Assembly: GCF_000186865.1 (NCBI RefSeq)
Contig: NW_008705599.1
Coordinates: forward strand, 153,138-190,236
DNA length: 37,099 nt
DNA from: Aureococcus anophagefferens
Lineage: Eukaryota; Sar; Pelagophyceae; Pelagomonadales; Pelagomonadaceae
Reading direction: 5' to 3'
Every line of letters begins with the position of its first letter. Within the stretch, counting starts at the first letter, position 1. Positions 9,907-18,475 of this stretch are shown here, piece by piece. The translations under genes and the position numbers were made by a program. A model generated the notes under the pieces. That model saw only the letters and a program-made list of their open reading frames with translations, did not search any database and had not been told where the DNA came from.

Positions 9907-10732
9907 CTACCAGAGGAAGGGCGCGTCGTGGCCCGTGAGGACGGCCTGCGTGACCTGGCCGCTGAAGGCGAGCATGGCGAGGCGGCCGTTCTTGAGCTCC
10001 GCGAGCTGCTTCCGCTTGAGCTCCTTCTCGTCCGTCGGCTTGAACGTCGCGCCGAACTCGAAGTCGCCCGGGGCGCGCTCGCCCTTCATCGTCGCGACGA
10101 CGGCGGGGATGCCGCCGAGCGTCTCCGCGAGGCCGACGAAGAGGAGGATCTGGCCGAGGCTGCCCGACGCGACGAGGCGGTCGTGCGCCTCCCAGCCCGT
10201 GTAGGTGCCCTGGAACTGCTCGCCGGGCACGCGGACGATCGCGGGCACGACCATGCCGATGGACGCGAGCATGCACATGCGGCCGTGCTTGAGCTCGGCC
10301 TCGCGGAACCACGGCACCATGCCCGGGTACTTGCCCGCAAAGTTCATCGGGTCGAACGCGTACGGCACGCCCAGGCCGCCCTCGGCTGCGACGGGGGGGG
10401 CGGGTCGGCGTCGCGCGCGGCGGGGGTGGGTCGCGCGGCGCGCGGCGCGCGCCGGGGCGCCGCGCGCGGCGGATCCGCGCGGAAATCGGAGCCGGGGGCC
10501 GGCTCGGACGCGGGCGCGCGCCGCCGACGATGGACGAGTAGTCGAACTGCTCGTCGCCGAGCATCTTGCCGAAGGTCATCGCGGCCGCGGGCGCCGCCGC
10601 GGGCGCCGCCGGCTCCGGCGCCGCCGCCTCGACGACGGCGTCGGCCTTGAGCGCCATCATCGACGTCTTCGGCGTCGGCGCGACGAACGCCGACGCGCCG
10701 GCGGCGAGCAATGCGAGTTTGAGAACAGCCAT
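9907..10732 (-). CDS. Fucoxanthin chlorophyll a/c-type light-harvesting protein, complete
   Basis: A complete 229-aa antenna protein for plastid light harvesting. Exon 1 (10732-10522) begins MAVLKLALLAAGASAFVAPT, a clear signal peptide with the ASAF cleavage motif of heterokont plastid import. Exon 2 (10385-9907) contains the first chlorophyll-binding helix (WFREAELKHGRMCMLASIG), a middle helix around GQILLFVGLAETLGG, and the third helix (LAELKNGRLAMLAFSGQVTQ). The intron at 10386-10521 uses a GC donor (GGCG|GCGCGC) and GTCGCAG acceptor, because only that junction keeps the frame (SSIVGAEGGLGVPYAF). The intron is extremely CG-rich. This is a different family member from the one at 1-377. Confidence 0.93.
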
Positions 10733-11074
10733 GATAACCTACGAGGAGAAAGGGGTTGGTGGCGCGCGTTGCGGCGGCCAATTCGCCGGACGCCGGACCA
10801 TGCCTTGAGCCAGCCGACCAAATCCTCGAGGCAAGCTCGCGATCCTTGCCGGGGGTCGGCCGTCTTGCGTCGAAGGCCTCGTCGAGCCTGTCCGCGACGA
10901 CGTCCGTCACCGCATCCCCAGCAACGACAAGCCCAAAAATCCAGTCAAATACCGCGTAATCAGCGTTTACGCGGCCGAGTGCCGGGCGCACAGAGGCGCT
11001 CGGGCCGGCGCGCAAGCGCGCGCGGGCACCCGCGCGCGAAACGCGCGGGCGCGGCCGGCCGGAACTCATTTGAC
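10733..11074. other. Upstream region of the light-harvesting gene; nothing else seen
   Basis: A 342-bp spacer between two minus-strand genes: the light-harvesting start at 10732 and the zinc-binding protein stop at 11075. It presumably contains the light-harvesting promoter and the upstream gene's 3' UTR. No TATA box or repeat was recognised. Confidence 0.5.
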
Positions 11075-12373
11075 TCACATTGGGGGCTGCGGGGGCTCGG
11101 CCTCCATCCGCTTGGACATGTAGCTCTGGCGGCCGCGCTCGCGGCAGCGGTCGCACTTGGACGGCTGCTTCGAGTATTTCGTGGTGCACTTGGCGAGCTT
11201 TTCCTACGAAAAAAAGAAGGGGTAAAAACCAAGCGTCCAGAAAAAAACGACGAACCTTGAAGGCGCAGACGTGAAGGAACTTCTTGCAGCCTTTGCACCA
11301 CTTGAAGTACTCGAGCGTCGCCGTGTGGTGCCAGATGCCTGCGCGGGGAACGTCCCGACGGAAAAGAGACGAACGCACCCGTGTCGCAGCGCTTGCAGAC
11401 GTCCTTGTTCTGGAGCGGGATGGAGCAGGTCGCGTCCTCGCCCGAGGCCAGGTGGCCGCACATGACGCAGCGGCGCGCGTGCGCCTTGCCGCGGCTCCGG
11501 GGGAAGTTGATGAGGTCTTCGTAGAGGAGCGGCCGCGCGGGCTGGTCCAGGCTCAGCGGCTGGGGCACGCCGTCGACCAACGTGCTCCGCCCCGCGTTCT
11601 CCACGGGGTCCGGCGGCCCCGCGGGCCGCTGCTGCTTCGGCGGCGGCGGCCTCGGCGCCTCGTCGAGGTCCATGAAACCCACGCCGAACTCCACGGACCG
11701 CGCGCGCTCCTTGATCGTCGGCGGCGACGCGGCCCCGAAGGGCCGCCGGAGGAACATGGACGCGTGGGCCGGCGCCGACTGCGACAGCAGGCTCAACCCG
11801 TCGACGGTGCGGAAGCCGCCGTCGCGGCCGCCCAAACCGTCGAGCACCGCGAGCGGTGTCGTCGCGCCCGGCGCGCTGCCGATGGACGGGCTCACCATGT
11901 TCACCTCGACGCCGTCGTCGCTCAGCGTCATGCCGTCCTGCGACTCCTCGCTCAGCTCCTCGCTGTTGCTGTCGCCGTTGAGCCGCTTCCGCCGCGAGCT
12001 CCGCCGCGGCGGCACGTCGCGCGGCCGCGACCCCTCGAGCTTCGCCTCGCCGGGCGAGAGCACGGGCAGCGCCACGGCCATGGACGCCAGGCCCTGCGCC
12101 GCCGACCTAAAAACGCGCGGCGCCGGTCCCCGCGCCGTTCGAACGCGCGCGCGCGCGGCTTCGGCGGCGCGCGCGCGGGTCGCGGCGCTTTCGCTGCTCT
12201 CGCGGGTGCGCGCGCGCGCGGATCGCGGCGGCGCCGGCGGCGCCGCGGCGCCGGCGCCGCGGCGGGCCGCGCGCGCGGCGGCGCGCGCGGCGATGAGAAA
12301 CGCCGGAAACGCGCTCGGCCGCGCACCAGTTGGAGGACGGCGATTGCTGCGCCGCGCGCAGGAGCATGTCCAT
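11075..12373 (-). CDS. Cys-rich putative zinc-binding, possibly nuclear, protein (four exons)
   Basis: Family not recognised. The C-terminal third is dense in Cys pairs: RRCVMCGHL, VCKRCDTG, WCKGCKKFLHVC, CTTKYSK and KCDRCRERGRQSYMSKR. This is the appearance of a multi-zinc module with a basic tail, as in nucleic-acid-binding regulators. The rest is low-complexity and acidic, with a basic patch (PPRRSSRRKRLNG) that could be a nuclear localisation signal. Exon 2 is 12106-11379, exon 3 is 11338-11256, and exon 4 is 11203-11075. The introns are 40 nt (GTGCGT...CGCAG) and 52 nt (GTTCGT...CGTAG), both phase-consistent. Exon 1 probably starts at 12373 (MDMLLRAAQQSPSSNWCAAE), with a CG-rich intron ending at 12107. 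An earlier start up to 12682 cannot be excluded. Confidence 0.65.
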
Positions 12374-13026
12374 GGTGCCGTCCGGGTGGGTGCCGCTCGG
12401 GTCGCGGCTCTCGAAACGCTGCAACGGCGCGAGCTCACACGCACGACATGCAGGTTCGAGAATCGGCGATTTCGCCTCGCCGTCAAAGAGCGATTCGCCT
12501 ACGCCACGAGACAAGCGCGCAAACGCCGAGATGCAAGCGCACAGTACGACGACGACGCTGCACGCGTCGCGGCCGTGCACTGTTGCTCGCGCACTGGCTT
12601 CTCGCAGCGGGCGATTACGATCGGACGCGCGGCCGGCAAGCGCGATCGCTCGTATTGTTGCCTTCGCCATCGTGTGCAACATGCCTTCTTAGGCGTCTTC
12701 TTGCCGGTCTCGCGGGTCGCGGCGCCCGCTGCGCGGCCCCGCGTCACGATCCGCTGTCGCCTGGCTTCCACACGGCCTTCTCCGACGAGCGCGTCGCTTC
12801 GGCGCTCTGGCGAGTTCGAGCGCGCCGCGCGGCCGCGGCGGCCTTTCCGAAACCGACTCCGAGGGGAAGCTCTGGCAGGAGCTGGAGGGCGGTTCGCTGG
12901 GCGCCCGAGCGGCTGCTAACGCGTCAAGGGCAGCGCCGCGAGTGGCGCAGGCGTGCGCCGCAAAGCGCCCGGCGACAACAGGGAGAGCATGGTCCCAGTT
13001 CAAAACTGATGACCGCCTACTAGTTC
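12374..13026. promoter_or_regulatory. Divergent intergenic region with a minimal upstream ORF
   Basis: A 653-bp region between the minus-strand zinc-binding gene and the plus-strand LRR gene. No conserved coding sequence was recognised, although a minus-strand frame open to 12682 could extend the zinc-binding protein. At 13009-13023 a four-codon upstream ORF (ATG ACC GCC TAC TAG) lies in frame with, and 18 bp before, the LRR start. It duplicates that gene's own first codons. Confidence 0.55.
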
Positions 13027-15589
13027 ATGACCGCCTACTACGGCCTCGGCGTCGCGCACCTCGTCGACTCGCCGGCGGTCGTCGAGGAGCTCGAGCAGAA
13101 GGAGGACGCGCTCACGAAGCTCACGCTCTTCGGCTGCGGCCTCGAGGGCCTCGAGGGCCTGCCGCCGCTGCGGCGCCTGCGCGAGCTCGTGCTCGCGTCG
13201 AACGCGCTGGGCCCGTCGCTGGGCGGCGCGCTCTTCCCCGAGGCGCTGCTCCTGCCGCGGCTCACGTTCCTCGACGTCTCCGCGAACGGCCTCGAGACAA
13301 TCGACGGCGGCGGCGCCGCGCTCCCCGCGCTCACGTGCCTCGTCGCCGCGCGCAACGAGCTCGCGTCGCTGCGCGGCCTCGCGCAGCTCGCGCCGCGCCT
13401 CGAGCTCCTCGACGTGCGCGAGAACGCGCCGCTGCGCGACGCCGCGCCGCTCCGGTCGTGCGACGGGCTCTCGGACGTGCGCGTCGAGGGCTGCTCGCTC
13501 GGCGCCGTCGACTGGGCCGCGCTGCTGCCCGCCGCCGCCGTCGTCGACGGCGCGCCCGTCGGCGGCGCCGCGGCCTCGGCGACCGACGACGTCGCGGCGC
13601 TCGTCGAGGACGCGCTCCGCGGCGTCGGCGGCGACTTCGCGGACGACGGCGGCGCCTCGTCGCCCCACGCGGCGCCGTCCTTCGACGCGCCGCCGGCCTA
13701 CGGCGACGTGCGCGCGTCGGCGGCCACGGTCCAGTTCGAGGAGGCGCGGCGCCAGCGGCGGCGCGCGGCCGAGCTCGAGGCCGAGCTCGCGCGCCTCGCG
13801 GCGGCGGCGCGCGCGGCCGACGACGCGCGCGGCGACGCGGAGACGCGCGCGGCCGACGCGGAGCGGCGCGCGGACGCGGCGGCGGGCGCCGCGGCGCGGT
13901 CGCGGCGCNNNNNNNNNNNNNNNNNNNNNNNNNNNNNNNNNNNNNNNNNNNNNNNNNNNNNNNNNNNNNNNNNNNNNNNNNNNNNNNNNNNNNNNNNNNN
14001 NNNNNNNNNNNNNNNNNNNNNNNNNNNNNNNNNNNNNNNNNNNNNNNNNNNNNNNNNNNNNNNNNNNNNNNNNNNNNNNNNNNNNNNNNNNNNNNNNNNN
14101 NNNNNNNNNNNNNNNNNNNNNNNNNNNNNNNNNNNNNCGCCGCGGCCGCCGCGGCGCGCCGGGCCGCGGCGGCGCGCGCCGCGGCCGCGGCGGAGGCCCA
14201 GCGCGCCCAGGGCGACGCCGCGGCCCTGGACCGCGACGACCTCGCCGCCGCGGCGGCGGCGGCCTTCGAGGCGTCGCGCTGCGAGGCGCGGCGCGGCGCG
14301 GCGTCGCTCGCCGCGGCCGCCGAGGAGTCGCGCGCGCGCGACGCGTCCGCGCGGTCCCAGCTCGCGGAGCTCCGCGACGCCTTCGCGCGCGCCGCGGCGT
14401 CGTCGGCCGACGGCCGCGCGGCGGCCGCGGCGAGCGAGCGGCGCTGCGAGGACATGGGCGCGGCGCTGGGCGACCTCCAGGGCAGCAAAAGAGAGCGAAA
14501 TTCCCAACTTCAAAGGCTCATATCTCGGCCGTTTTCCACTCGTTTTGGCTGATTTTTGGACAAGCGATCATCTCTCGGAGCGCTCTCGAAGCGTGGATGT
14601 TTTTTCCGGAACGCGCGCGCGCGGAACACTCACGTTGAAGCGACGTTGAATCACCCTTTTGCTGCCCAGGCGACTTGGCGGACGTCGTCCGCGCGCAAAA
14701 GGCCGCGCTCGCGGACAAGGGCCGGCGCCTCGACGAGGCCGCGGCGCGCGAGGCGCGCGGCGAGGCGGCGATGGCCGAGGTCCGGGCCGAGCTCGCGGAG
14801 GCGCGGACGCGCGCGGACGGCGCGGAGCGGTCCGCGGCGCTCGAACGCGACCGGAGGGCCGCCGCGGTGCGGGGCCTCGAGCGGGACCGGGACGACGAGG
14901 CGCGGGCGCTCAAGGCCGCGGCGCGCGACGCGCTCGCCGCCGCCGAGGCCGCGGGCCGCGCGGCGTGCGCGGGCGCCCGGCGCTACGCGTCGCTGGCGGA
15001 AGCCGCGACGGCCGCGGCCGAGAGCAGCGCGGACGAGGCGCGCGCGCGCGGCGCGCGCGTCGAGGACCTGACGCGGCGCCTCGACGAGCTCCGGCTGCGC
15101 GAGGACGCCGAGGCGGGCCGCGAGGACGCGCTCCGCGACGAGCGCGACGCGCTCGCGGACGAGCGCGAGCTGCTCCGCGAGGACCTGGACAAGTCGGAGG
15201 CGCGCCTCGCGGCGCAGGTCGACGCGGAGATCCACCTCCGGGGCGTCGTCGCGGAGCTGCGGGGCCAGCTCCGCGACCGGGGCGACGTCGTCGTCGCGGA
15301 CGAGGAGGCCTGGGAGCGCAAGCTCGCGGAGAAGAGCAAGGCGCTCGACTACGTCGAGGCGGAGCTCCTCGGGCTCACGGAGATCTACGAGCGCAAGGAG
15401 CGGCGGCTCCGCGCGGAGTTCGACGCGGAGCGCGCGGCGCTCAAAGCCGACCTCGCCGCGCGCGACCAGCGCCGGCCCCTCGCGCCCGTCGCGCCGCCGG
15501 AGGCGACGCCGCCGCCGCCGCCGGCGTCCGCGCCGCCGCGGAAGCCGCCGCCGCCCCCGGAGGACACGGCCCACCTCGTCCCCTACTAA
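13027..15589 (+). CDS. Leucine-rich-repeat and coiled-coil protein (LRRCC1-like), interrupted by an assembly gap and an introner
   Basis: N-terminal LRRs: LTKLTLFGCGLEGLEGLPPL, LRELVLASNALG, LTFLDVSANGLETI and LELLDVRENAPL. These are followed by a very long Ala/Arg/Glu-rich coiled coil. The C-terminal segment is more distinctive (AEKSKALDYVEAELLGLTEI, YERKERRLRAEFDAER) and ends in a Pro-rich tail. The layout resembles centrosomal or ciliary LRR coiled-coil proteins such as LRRCC1; this is a layout match only. Unknown bases (13909-14137) break the coding region. The frame after the gap differs from that before it, so the gap length is nominal or hides an intron. An introner at 14478-14669 splits the coiled coil (MGAALG-DLADVV). 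The ATG at 13027 is preceded by an 18-bp duplicate of itself that ends in a stop. Confidence 0.8.
13909..14137. other. Assembly gap (229 N)
   Basis: A run of unknown bases inside the coiled-coil coding region, flanked by GC-rich alanine codons. The reading frame does not carry across 229 bases, so the true length is probably different. Confidence 1.
14478..14669 (+). mobile_element. Introner element 2 (192 bp), intron in the LRR/coiled-coil gene
   Basis: Ends are CAGGGCAGCAAAAGAGAG and CACCCTTTTGCTGCCCAG. The flanking duplication is GCGACCTC (14470-14477) and GCGACTTG (14670-14677), 6 of 8 bases. The intron is 14470-14669, 200 nt, with a GC donor from the upstream TSD copy and an AG acceptor at the element's end. 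The join restores CTG G|GC GAC TTG. It differs from introner 1 at about six positions. Confidence 0.92.
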
Positions 15590-15685
15590 GGAGGAAGAGT
15601 GGGTCTTATCGCTTCGGGGTGCCCATCACTCGGGCTCGGCGTCGATGTCGGCCATGCTCGCGTCCTTGGGCTTCTCGCATGGCCA

Positions 15686-16372
15686 TCATCGGCAGTCCTC
15701 GGTCGTGAGGTTGGCGACGAGCGTCGCGAACTCGACGAGCTCCAAGACGCCGTCGCCGTTCGCGTCGTAGAGCGAGAAGAGCTGGTCGAGCTTCGCGGGC
15801 GAGACGTCGACGTCGAGCTTCTCGAGGGCCCGCAGGAGCTCCTCGGGCTGGATGACGCCGTCGCCGTTGTCGTCGACGTCGTTGAAGGCCGCGTCGATGG
15901 CGCCCTCGAAGTGGTCGATCTCGCAGAAGACGTAGTGGCGCGCGGTCGCCGCGTCGGCGACGACGCCCGCGTCCGGCGCGGCCGCGTCCTCGTCGAAGGA
16001 GTGGAAGCGGTGCTCCTTGACGGCGCTGAACATGTCGAGGAGGCCCGCGATCTGGAGGTTTCCCTCCTCGTCGCCGTAGGACGCGACGAGCTTCGCGAGC
16101 GCGTCGTCGGCGATGTCCAGGCCCGCGCTCCGGAAGCCCGCGCGGAGCTCGTCCGGCTGGAGGACGCCGTCGCCGTTCTCGTCGAGGCGCGCGAAGATCT
16201 GTTCCAGCGCTCCCTCGTGGTGGTCGCAGCCCATGGCGGCCATGATGTCGTACTCGGTCCGGGGCGGCATGGATACGAAGGACGACAGCGACGACACGGC
16301 GCGCGACGTCGTCGCCAGGGAGGCGCGGCGCGGCGCGGCGCGCGCGGCGCGGAGGACGGTTCGCGCGAGCAT
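15686..16372 (-). CDS. EF-hand calcium-binding protein, probably mitochondrial
   Basis: 228 aa, single exon. The N-terminus MLARTVLRAARAAPRRASLA is Arg/Ala-rich without acidic residues, as in a mitochondrial presequence. There are three canonical EF-hand loops: DENGDGVLQPDE, DDNGDGVIQPEE and DANGDGVLELVE. One degenerate hand (DEEGNLQIAGLL) sits between the first two, giving the usual two pairs. This suggests a calcium sensor rather than an enzyme, since no catalytic domain is visible. The gene is convergent with the LRR gene (96 bp) and divergent from alpha-tubulin (303 bp between start codons). Confidence 0.88.
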   Translation of the reverse strand: MLARTVLRAARAAPRRASLATTSRAVSSLSSFVSMPPRTEYDIMAAMGCDHHEGALEQIFARLDENGDGVLQPDELRAGFRSAGLDIADDALAKLVASYGDEEGNLQIAGLLDMFSAVKEHRFHSFDEDAAAPDAGVVADAATARHYVFCEIDHFEGAIDAAFNDVDDNGDGVIQPEELLRALEKLDVDVSPAKLDQLFSLYDANGDGVLELVEFATLVANLTTEDCR

Positions 16373-16675
16373 GGTGCGAGTTGAGGTCGGTAAGGTGCTG
16401 ACCGTGGGTCTGTGCGCGTGGGTTTCGTAGATGCTGACAATGCGCGCGGTGCTCGTGTGTGCTCGAGCACGATCTCAGGATCTGGTCTCACATCGCTGGG
16501 CTAAAGGAGCATGAATGTTGACACCCCCTTTACTGCAGCCGATCTATATCATTCCAGTATATCATTCCAGCCGCGCCGGCGCAACCGCCTCAAAAGTTAA
16601 AACCAAACAACGCGTCGACCTCATCCGTCGTCGTTCTAACCTCTCTTCTCCCGCCTCACACCCACCTTCTCCACC
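16373..16675. promoter_or_regulatory. Divergent promoter region, EF-hand / alpha-tubulin
   Basis: A 303-bp region between start codons. It contains an AT-rich stretch with the tandem motif ATCATTCCAG at about 16548-16571 and a CTATAT run just before it, about 125 bp upstream of the tubulin ATG. A pyrimidine-rich leader (CTCTCTTCTCCCGCC) precedes the ATG in a CCACC-ATG context. The TATA-like role is inference. Confidence 0.5.
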
Positions 16676-18221
16676 ATGCGCGAGTGCATCTGCATCCACA
16701 TCGGCCAGGGCGGCATCCAGGGCGGCAACGCCTGCTGGGAGCTGTTCTGCCTCGAGCACGGCATCCAGCCCGACGGCCAGATGCCCTCGGACAAGACCAT
16801 CGGCGGCGGCGACGACGCCTTCAACACCTTCTTCTCGGAGACGGGCGCCGGCAAGCACGTCCCCCGCGCGGTCTACGTCGACCTCGAGCCCACGGTGTGC
16901 GACGAGGTCCGCACGGGCACGTACCGCCAGCTCTACCACCCCGAGCAGATCATCTCGGGCAAGGAGGACGCGGCGAACAACTACGCGCGGGGCAGGGCCA
17001 CACAAGAGAGATTCAACGTCACTTTAACGTGAGTGTTCCGCGCGCGCGCGTTCCGGAAAGCATCCACGCTTCGAGACCGTCCCGAGAGATGATCGCTCGT
17101 CCAAGAATCAGCCGAAACGAGTGGAAAACGGCCGAGAGAGGAGCCTTTCGCACCCTTGTGCTGCCCAGGCCCGCGGCCACTACACCATCGGCAAGGAGAT
17201 CGTCGACCTCGTCCTCGACCGCATCCGCAAGCTCGCGGACAACTGCACGGGCCTCCAGGGCTTCCTCGCGTTCCACGCGACGGGCGGCGGCACGGGCTCC
17301 GGCCTCGGCTCGCTCATCCTCGAGCGCCTCTCCGTCGACTACGGCCGCAAGTCCAAGCTCTCCTTCTGCATCTCCCCGGCGCCGCAGATCTCCAACGCCG
17401 TCGTCGAGCCCTACAACTCCGTGCTCTCGACGCACGCGCTCCTCGAGCACACGGACGTGACCTTCTGCCTCGACAACGAGGCCCTCTACGACGTGTGCCG
17501 CCGCAACCTCGACATCGAGCGCCCGACGTACACGAACCTCAACCGCCTCTTCGCCCAGGTCGCGTCGTCGCTCACGGCGTCGCTCCGCTTCGACGGCGCG
17601 CTCAACGTCGACATCACGGAGTTCCAGACCAACCTCGTGCCCTACCCGCGCATCCACTTCATGCTCACGTCGTACGCCCCCGTCATCTCGGCGGAGAAGG
17701 CGTACCACGAGCAGCTGTCCGTCGCGGAGATCACCAACTCCGTCTTCGAGCCCGCGGGCATGATGACCAAGTGCGACCCCCGCCACGGCAAGTACATGGC
17801 GTGCTGCCTCATGTACCGCGGCGACGTCGTCCCCAAGGACGTCAACGCCTCCGTCGCGACCATCAAGACGAAGCGCACGATCCAGTTCGTCGACTGGTGC
17901 CCCACGGGCTTCAAGTGCGGCATCAACTACCAGCCGCCCACGGTCGTCCCCGGCGGCGACCTCGCCCGCGTCATGCGCGCGGTCTGCATGGTCGCCAACA
18001 CGACGGCCATCGCCGAGGCGCTCTCGCGCATCGACCACAAGTTCGACCTCATGTACGCCAAGCGCGCCTTCGTCCACTGGTACGTCGGCGAGGGCATGGA
18101 GGAGGGCGAGTTCTCCGAGGCCCGCGAGGACCTCGCGGCCCTCGAGAAGGACTACGAGGAGGTCGGCGCCGAGACCGCCGAGGGCGAGGGCGAGGAGGAG
18201 GACTTCGGCGAGGAGTACTAG
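16676..18221 (+). CDS. TUBA: Alpha-tubulin, with one introner intron
   Basis: 453 aa. The alpha subunit of the tubulin dimer. Exon 1 is 16676-16984 (103 codons, phase 0) and exon 2 is 17169-18221. The N-terminus is MREC, the alpha-tubulin tetrapeptide recognised in tubulin mRNA autoregulation. The acetylation-site Lys lies in MPSDKTIG, the GTP loop is GGGTGSG, and the catalytic Glu needed for beta-tubulin GTPase activation is in [14 protein letters not shown]. The C-terminus is acidic and ends in Tyr (DFGEEY), as in detyrosinatable alpha-tubulins. The usual HSFGGGTGSG reads [10 protein letters not shown] here. The intron at 16985-17168 must start at GCGCGG directly after the Tyr codon, because the exon-2 sequence GCC CGC GGC supplies ARG in [13 protein letters not shown]. 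Confidence 0.98.
16993..17168 (+). mobile_element. Introner element 3 (176 bp) in alpha-tubulin, core inverted relative to its ends
   Basis: The terminal 18 bp (CAGGGCCACACAAGAGAG and CACCCTTGTGCTGCCCAG) match the left and right ends of the other copies at 16/18 and 17/18. The core at 17011-17150 is the reverse complement of their core. It runs from ATTCAACGTC to GAGCCTTTCG, with a 14-bp deletion between two TTT triplets and two bases lost from an A-run. The flanking duplication is GCGCGGGG (16985-16992) and GCCCGCGG (17169-17176), 6 of 8. It supplies a GC donor, and the right end supplies the AG acceptor. Confidence 0.9.
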
Positions 18222-18475
18222 GCGAAAGCCACCCACCACACCCGGCCCGGGCCGCCGGTCAAGTCGATCTAAGCGCGGGTGAATTCTATTCTTGGCTTTT
18301 TTTGGGGCGCGCGGGCAGCTACCTTGGCGACGACGCGGGCGTCGGATGGCGGCTAAGTACAATAATTATTGTAGGCTCTAGGTAAACGCGCCGCCTTGAA
18401 GCGCATTTAAAAGCCTCCGACGACGGCTGCCCCTCGGGAGGAGGCTCGTCGGCTCGCGCCGCCCGCCCCGCGCCG
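18222..18475. promoter_or_regulatory. Spacer between alpha-tubulin and the BTB gene, with a perfect AT-rich palindrome
   Basis: A T-run (about 18297-18303) lies in the tubulin 3' region. At 18358-18373 there is a perfect 16-bp palindrome, TACAATAATTATTGTA, about 100 bp before the BTB start codon. It stands out in this GC-rich sequence and may be a protein-binding site or core promoter element. That role is inference. Confidence 0.5.

Noticed and set aside
12107..12320. CG-rich segment as coding extension of the zinc-binding protein
   Set aside because: The translation is Arg/Ala-only, with an evident TTTTTAG acceptor at its end. It reads as an intron.
17031..17036. GTGAGT inside the alpha-tubulin introner as the 5' splice site
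   Set aside because: Using it would add about 15 codons and shift the frame. Only the GC donor at 16985 preserves the conserved tubulin sequence.
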